From: Neocallimastix lanati (nom. inval.)
Lineage: Eukaryota > Neocallimastigomycota > Neocallimastigomycetes > Neocallimastigales > Neocallimastigaceae
NCBI GenBank assembly: GCA_016946835.1
Contig: JACVTC010000008.1
Span: 251,501-315,500, forward strand
DNA: 64,000 nt
Reading direction: 5' to 3'
Positions 58,760 to 64,000 of the stretch are shown here, piece by piece. Below the pieces are notes generated by a model. It did no database searches. It was not told the origin of the DNA and saw nothing but the letters and a program-made list of their open reading frames with translations. The first letter of the stretch is position 1. Each line of letters opens with the position of its first letter. The position numbers and the translations under genes are program-made.

Positions 58760-59919
58760 TATTTTCTACGCGTGTATTATTTTTATTTTCATTTTCATTA
58801 GAGTTTTCATAATAGTTAATAAATTTATAGAATAATCAGATTCCTCATATTCGTCAGATTCATCGTCTCCTTCTTTTCCTTTCGGATCATAAATTTTGTA
58901 AAACATTTAATATCATCATAAGATACATCCTCATTATATTCGTCATTTAAATTAATGTATCCAGTTGCCTTTTTTCCTTTTTGATGATATTTATCGTTGT
59001 ATTCATGTTTATGATTTTCTAAATCATTTTTATAATATTTATTGAATATTCCCTTTGGGTTTCATGGATTATATCTGCATTCTCTTGTAGAATGACCGTT
59101 TCTTTCACAAATTTCACAATATTTGTTATTAAATCTATTACAATGATTTGGTTCTTTGTTAAAATTTCCTTTTTTATAAAAATATCCTTTTTTAGAAAAT
59201 AATTTATTATTTTTATTATTATTATTTTTATTATTATTATTTTTTTTATTATTATTTTTTCTGTGGTTATATTTTCATGCGTAATCAATATCCATTGGGT
59301 TATCAGTATCTTCATTATTATTTGAAAGGTCACCAACGTAGGCCCACATTTTTAGATCTTCATTTATTTTATTTTTAAGGTCGTCTACATTAGTGTCATT
59401 TGTTAAAACTAGCTTCTTCCTATAACTGTTTGGAAGCGCGTTTAGGAAATATTTGACTTTTTTTTTATCTTCTAAACCAGTACTTAAATCATCCATGTTT
59501 TTAAATATTCTTAAAATTTTCTTGATAACTGAAGGGATTTCAACTTCTTTTTTAGCTTTTATCGTTTTTAATTTGTTTATCCACTGAGTCATGTTGTTGA
59601 CGTCATGTTCATATTTCTCTTTTAAATAAGCAATTATTTCAGATGGCGTTTTTATACCGATTCTATCATTATGAATTTTTGTGTTTATTGTATTTTTAAT
59701 AATATATCTTACTTTACTATTATTTATATTGGCTTCTTTAATTTTTCTTTTTGTTTCTTCTTTATCTTGGTCAAGTGTATTTAATTCAGCCAAAATATCT
59801 TTTTCTAGATATTCTCCTAAGCCTTCCTTATCAATAGCGTCAATTATATTATCGTACCATATACGATAATTCGTGCCATCTAATATGGCTTCCTTTTTGA
59901 AAGAAATATTGTCATTCAT
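58760..59919 (-). pseudogene. copia H gag region
   Basis: Starts MNDNISFKKEAILDGTNYRI, the DUF4219/UBN2-type gag opening. Helical capsid text follows (YLEKDILAELNTLDQDKEET, IGIKTPSEIIAYLKEKYEHD, WINKLKTIKAKKEVEIPSVI, FLNALPNSYRKKLVLTNDTN). Near 59060-59140 is a CCHC knuckle (CEICERNGHSTREC-like). Family role: particle coat and RNA binding. Broken. Confidence 0.85.
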
Positions 59920-60056
59920 TAATTTTATTGTAAATTAATATCATAAAATTTTGTGTTTTATTAAAATTTAATTTATTTATTTTATTAATATTTATTTTAT
60001 TAAAAGTGTGTTATATTGATTTATCAATACTTGATATATTAGTTAAGAGTACAAAT

Positions 60057-60070
60057 GAGACTCTTAATCT
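60057..60070 (-). other. copia H primer-binding site, tRNA-Lys(CUU) anticodon arm
   Basis: The plus strand reads GAGACTCTTAATCT, so the element's strand has AGATTAAGAGTCTC directly after the 5' LTR. The same 14 bases occur as in copia E and I. Confidence 0.65.
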
Positions 60071-60407
60071 ATTAAAGGTAATTTATTTAATTATATTTAA
60101 TTATACATTTATTTATTATATATTAAGATATTTTATTTAAGAGACTTCTTCTCTTTGTTTATAAAAATAAAATATTATTTTTATATTAAATAGATAATTA
60201 TTTCATGTGAATATTAATAAATTTTAGATATGTACATGTACATGAAAATATAGAATTTTACATAGAAATATATATTAACATAAATAATGTTAATTTACAT
60301 AATTTAAATTATTTTTACATAAATATTTATGATTTATATATTTATAATATTTAATTTTTAATCTAGATTATTTAATTTATTCATTAATATTTATTTATAC
60401 TTTAACA
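60070..60407 (-). repeat. copia H 5' LTR, 338 bp
   Basis: Minus-strand start TGTTAAAGTATAAATAAATA at 60407. It is followed outward by ATTAT (60408-60412), matching the duplication beside the 3' LTR. Confidence 0.88.
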
Positions 60408-61339
60408 ATTATAATTATTATTTAAAAATATATTGTCTGAATTAATAGTTGAATTATTATTAATATTATTATTATCTGAGTCGTTTAATAAATTTATTTA
60501 TATTTAAATTAAAATTTGAAAAATTTTTATTGTGGGAATTAGAAATATTGGAAGAGTCATTATTATTATTTTATTATTAATTAAGGTTTGATTGTCAGAT
60601 TGAATTTTTTGTTCAAATTTGAAAAATTTTTATTAGTAAAATTTTTTTCACTTTTTTGATTAAAAAAATTAGTCGAATTTGAAAATTTTGATACTTCCTG
60701 ATTTAAATCTTGGATTTTGTTAGGAAATTTTGTTTTATTATTATTTAAGATATTATTATTAGAATCGCAAGAAGTTGAGGTTTCTGAATTTATAATATTA
60801 TCTGTAGAATTATTATTTAAAACATTATTATTTTTGTCATTATTTGAACTTCCAAGAATTTCATTATTTTTGTGAATTCCATTTTCAATTTTATTTGATT
60901 TTTCAATAATATTCGATAAATTATTTTCAGATATAATTGAATCAGTTGAATTGCTGTTAATATCAGGAATTTTTGAATTACTATCTTCAAGTGTTGTATT
61001 TTTAGTTGTTAGATTAGAAAAATTAAAATTGAAGTCCAAAAAGTTTGGATCACCATATTCATTTTTATTATTATTAGCCAATTTTAATTGAGGAGTATCT
61101 TCTAAACAGTGTATTTCTCTCACAAGATGTATCTTATAGTCGTAGTAATCCATAATAATATTGCAATTTGATTTTTCGCTAAAATCTAAGAATACTCCCT
61201 TCTTTGAATTTGGTTCAAATTTTATTTTTTCTTGGGAAAAGTTTATGTAGTACGCAATACATCCAAAAACTTTAATATGATTAATTTTTGCTTTTTTATT
61301 AAAGAATATTTCATCAGGAATTTTGTTTTTTATACTCAT
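60408..61339 (-). pseudogene. copia I integrase C-terminal part and Asn-rich spacer
   Basis: Starts with MSIKNKIPDEIFFNKKAKIN and VFGCIAYYINFSQEKIKFEP (integrase C-terminal domain), then HLVREIHCLEDTPQLKLANN and a long Asn/Ser-rich spacer. Copia H is inserted in this spacer, between ATTAT duplications. Confidence 0.83.
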
Positions 61340-61964
61340 ATGCGGAACTTTATTATATAAATAGTTTGCATAAGATATAGCATAATCCCAGAGATTTTCA
61401 CTAATTTCACTCCAAAAGAGTAGTTTTGGTACAGGATATTACGGTTTGATTAAACCTTTCTGAAAGACCGTTGTTTTCTGGGTTATAAGGTGGAGAATAT
61501 ACTTTTTGTATTCCATTTTCCTTACAAAAATTAATTATTTTCTTGTTATTGTATTCTCTACCATTGTCAGATTTAAAAATTTTAATTTTGTTATTATCAG
61601 ATAAATTATTGAGATATTTTAATGCATTTATAATATATTCAATTGTTTCGGATTTTCCTTTAAGTAGAAACAACCAACTTTTTCTACTGAACTCATCAAT
61701 AATAGTTAAAATAAATCTTTTTCCTGTATAAGATTTGCTTATAGGACCTATAATATCTGAATGAATGACTTCAAGTATTATGGATGCTTTTGGTGTTTGA
61801 TTGTTGTGAGGATTTCTTCTCATCTTTGATACTTTACAATCATCACAATAACTTTCAATAATATTATGTAATTTTAAGTAGTTCTTAAGATCTTCATTAT
61901 AGAAATGACCAAGTCGGCGGTACCATATCATTTCTGTATAACTTCTGAAATTTTGAAGAGCCAT
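61340..61964 (-). pseudogene. copia I integrase region
   Basis: Zinc-type motif (MIWYRRLGHFYNEDLKNYLK, CDDCKVSKMRRNPH), then the core: LEVIHSDIIGPISKSYTGKR, TIIDEFSRKSWLFLLKGKSE, IFKSDNGREYNNKKIINF, VYSPPYNPENNGLSERFN. Very close to copia H. Confidence 0.88.
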
Positions 61965-62099
61965 AATATTATCATTTGTTATAAATGATTTAATATTATT
62001 ATTACTGATTATAATATTTAATTCATTATTTTTATTTGCTTGATATGAAGTAAATGTTTTATAATGTTTATCCAGAAGCTTAATAACAACATTTTTATT

Positions 62100-62480
62100 T
62101 ATTTCTTCTATTAAAACTTTTACTCCTGTTTTGGCAAATTCTTTCCACTTATCATATTTTTAGCTACATTTTTGAATATAAAACTCTGTCTAATCTAATA
62201 TCATGATTATTAATATTTAAATTAATTTTCTCCATATCCTTCAAAGTCACAATACATGTTATTTGCGCATTTTAAGCGGATATATTCTTCTTTATAATTT
62301 TTTAATAAGTTTAAATTGTTAGTTATATGTTCTCCAGTCCCAGAAACATATAACCAATTTATTTTCTTTTCATTATTTGTACTTAAAATATTTTTTAAGG
62401 TGTTTATTTGTTTATTAACACGAGGTTCAGTTATTTTGTTCATGTTTTCATTATTCTCATCATTTTCTTCATTATAACTG
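62100..62480 (-). pseudogene. copia I protease region
   Basis: INWLYVSGTGEHITNNLNLL and CANNMYCDFEGYGEN correspond to the protease block of copia H and A. Broken. Confidence 0.78.
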
Positions 62481-63510
62481 ATAAAATTTACAGATTTATT
62501 ATTATAAAGTTTATTAAAATGATATTTTTTATCATCATATGTATCTTGATCTTCAAATATTGGTCTAATATCATCATAGTTAATAATATCATTATATTCA
62601 TTGTTTAAATCGATATTATTATTAACAAGTCCAACAAATTTTTGGTCCTTCTCAAATCCATTATTATTTCTCTTCTGTTTATCTTTTAAATAATATTTAT
62701 TGTAGTGGCTCCTTGGATTTAAAGGATTAAAGAAGCATTCTTTTGTGTTGTATCCATCCTTATCGTAAATTTCACAATGTTTTTAAATTTAACACGTCTT
62801 TGAATTGATTTTCTATTATTATATTGTAATTTTTTATTTTTGTTGATATTTTGCTGTTTAGGTTTATCTTTATCTATTTTACCAGCAAAATCTACATCCA
62901 TAGGGTCATCTTTTTCACTTTCACTGTCGGAGTTTCAGTCATCTATATAACTCCATAAAGTTAAGTCTACTTTTATTTTTTCATATATTGTATCTACTGT
63001 AGTTTCATTAGTTAATGTAAATTTTCCTCTATAATTTTTGGTAAGGCGCGTATAAAATATTTTATTTTTTCAGTTTCTTGCATGGTTGCTTTTGCATCAC
63101 TCATACTAGAGTATATTCTTTTAATATTTATTATAGCACGAGGTATTTCTTCAACCCTTTTTGCTTTAATAGACATTAATTTTTCAATCCACTTTGTAAG
63201 ATCTTTCTGTCCTTTATCGTAATCGGCTTTTAGATATCCAATTAATGAATACACTGATTGTATACCGACAAGATCTTCGTGAATTTTATCCGTAACTGAA
63301 TTAACTATCATAAATCTAATACGATAATTTTCTTTTTGAACTTTTTGATAAGTGGCTTCGTCTCCTGAACTTTTAGCTTCTTCAAGATTATCTGATGATA
63401 AATAATCTATTAATCCTATTTGGGATAATGTGGTTGTTAGCACATCATATCAGATGTTAAAATTAGATCTATTCAGGATCTTTGAAATTTTTGGATCTGA
63501 TTCAGTCATT
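62480..63510 (-). pseudogene. copia I gag region
   Basis: Starts MTESDPKISKILNRSNFNI, then helical gag text (LTTTLSQIGLIDYLSSDNLE, IGYLKADYDKGQKDLTKWIE, FIRALPKIIEENLH). A basic linker and an acidic Asn/Asp tail run toward the protease. Homologous in order to gag of copia H. Broken. Confidence 0.83.
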
Positions 63511-63531
63511 TTATTTTAATTAAGAGTAAAT

Positions 63532-63545
63532 GAGACTCTTAATCT
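63532..63545 (-). other. copia I primer-binding site, tRNA-Lys(CUU) anticodon arm
   Basis: Plus strand GAGACTCTTAATCT, directly inside the 5' LTR; identical to the sites in copia E and H. Confidence 0.65.
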
Positions 63546-63549
63546 ATTA

Positions 63550-63838
63550 ACAGACAGGGCTGATTTATTTTTTAAATATATATATATTTATTTATTTATT
63601 AGATTTATATTAGAGAGACTACACATTTAATGTGTATGATTTACATTAATTATATATATGGTATATCATATGATTTACATGAATTTATAGTATGATCATA
63701 CATTTATGTTATATTTTATATAGATTTATGTCATTAACATTATTAATGTTAATTTAACATATTATTATATTTTATTAATTAATATCTATATAAAATTATT
63801 TATTTAATTTATTTATTTTATTTATTTATATTATAACA
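63550..63838 (-). repeat. copia I 5' LTR, about 289 bp
   Basis: Minus-strand start TGTTATAATATAAATAAATA at 63838, the same opening as the stub at 41241. It ends near CCCTGTCTG, just before the primer-binding site. Confidence 0.8.
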
Positions 63839-64000
63839 ATTATAATTACTATTATTGTTATTATAATTACTGTCATAATTATTATTATCATAACGAGTAT
63901 TATAATTATAATTATAATTATTATTATTATAATTATTTCCATTATTTCCGTTATTAGACATTCTATTTCCATTATTATTATAATTATTTTCAGTATTAAA
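63839..64000 (-). other. Asn/Tyr-rich open text at the window edge
   Basis: On the minus strand the text reads as Asn-, Tyr- and Gly-rich codons (NNGNRMSNNGNNGNNYNNNN) without a stop in one frame. Copia I is inserted at its end. It could be the Asn-rich linker of another retroelement or a low-complexity host protein; it is cut by the window. Confidence 0.4.

Larger units (their letters stand above)
52067..60407 (-). mobile_element. copia H: Ty1/copia element with both LTRs, carrying three insertions
   Basis: Minus strand: 5' LTR 60070-60407, tRNA-complementary site, gag, zinc motif, protease, integrase, Asn-rich spacer, reverse transcriptase, RNase H, polypurine tract (TTTGAGGGGGAG), 3' LTR 52067-52407. 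ATTAT is found at both borders. The LTRs differ at roughly 2-3% of positions by eye, so it is fairly recent but older than gypsy D. Inside lie solo LTR S2 (56090-56792), solo LTR K2 (53987-54957) and an unclassified insert (52522-53158). Without them the element is about 6.0 kb. It has about six breaks besides the insertions. Confidence 0.87.

Overview
The window looks like a stretch of an extremely AT-rich eukaryotic genome, most likely an anaerobic gut fungus (Neocallimastigomycota). The grounds are the very low GC, long AAT/AAC runs read as poly-asparagine, an ankyrin-repeat protein of the LVEHGADVN type that is abundant in those fungi, and dense nested LTR retrotransposons. The organism call is inference; another AT-rich protist or fungus is possible. 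I see no rRNA, CRISPR array or bacterial-type operon.

Only one host gene is supported: an intact single-exon ankyrin-repeat gene on the minus strand (217-1848), with a 49-bp tandem repeat just upstream. From 2.5 to 4.1 kb there is a 472-bp non-autonomous element with terminal inverted repeats, a 33-bp perfect palindrome and a back-to-back pair of Mutator-like ends.

From 4.4 to 63.8 kb the DNA is almost wholly transposable elements inside one another, all treated here as fossils. In order: copia A with gypsy B inside it (4.4-12.3 kb); copia C, minus strand (12.3-17.0 kb); an inverted-repeat block (17.0-17.7 kb); composite copia E, plus strand (17.7 to about 31.0 kb), which holds a 3.1-kb Mutator-like DNA transposon (21529-24631, 9-bp target duplication), a reversed copia fragment and a compositionally odd Ty3 fragment; copia J, minus strand (about 31.0-35.9 kb); an AT-rich stretch with a solo LTR (37177-37739); a reversed copy of gypsy B pol (39.4-41.2 kb); and a deep nest at 41.2-63.8 kb. 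In that nest an old copia element (halves F and I) was split by solo LTRs, by a young gypsy element D (43.9-51.0 kb) and by copia H (52.1-60.4 kb), which itself carries three insertions.

Three patterns stand out. First, five separate insertions lie in the asparagine-rich spacer between integrase and reverse transcriptase of copia elements. Second, three copia elements carry, right after the 5' LTR, a 14-base match to the anticodon arm of tRNA-Lys(CUU), which suggests priming by a half tRNA. Third, LTRs with TGATA...TATCA ends sit between exact 4-bp duplications at four sites, and copia-type LTRs between 5-bp duplications at three sites, so the insertion boundaries can be read directly.
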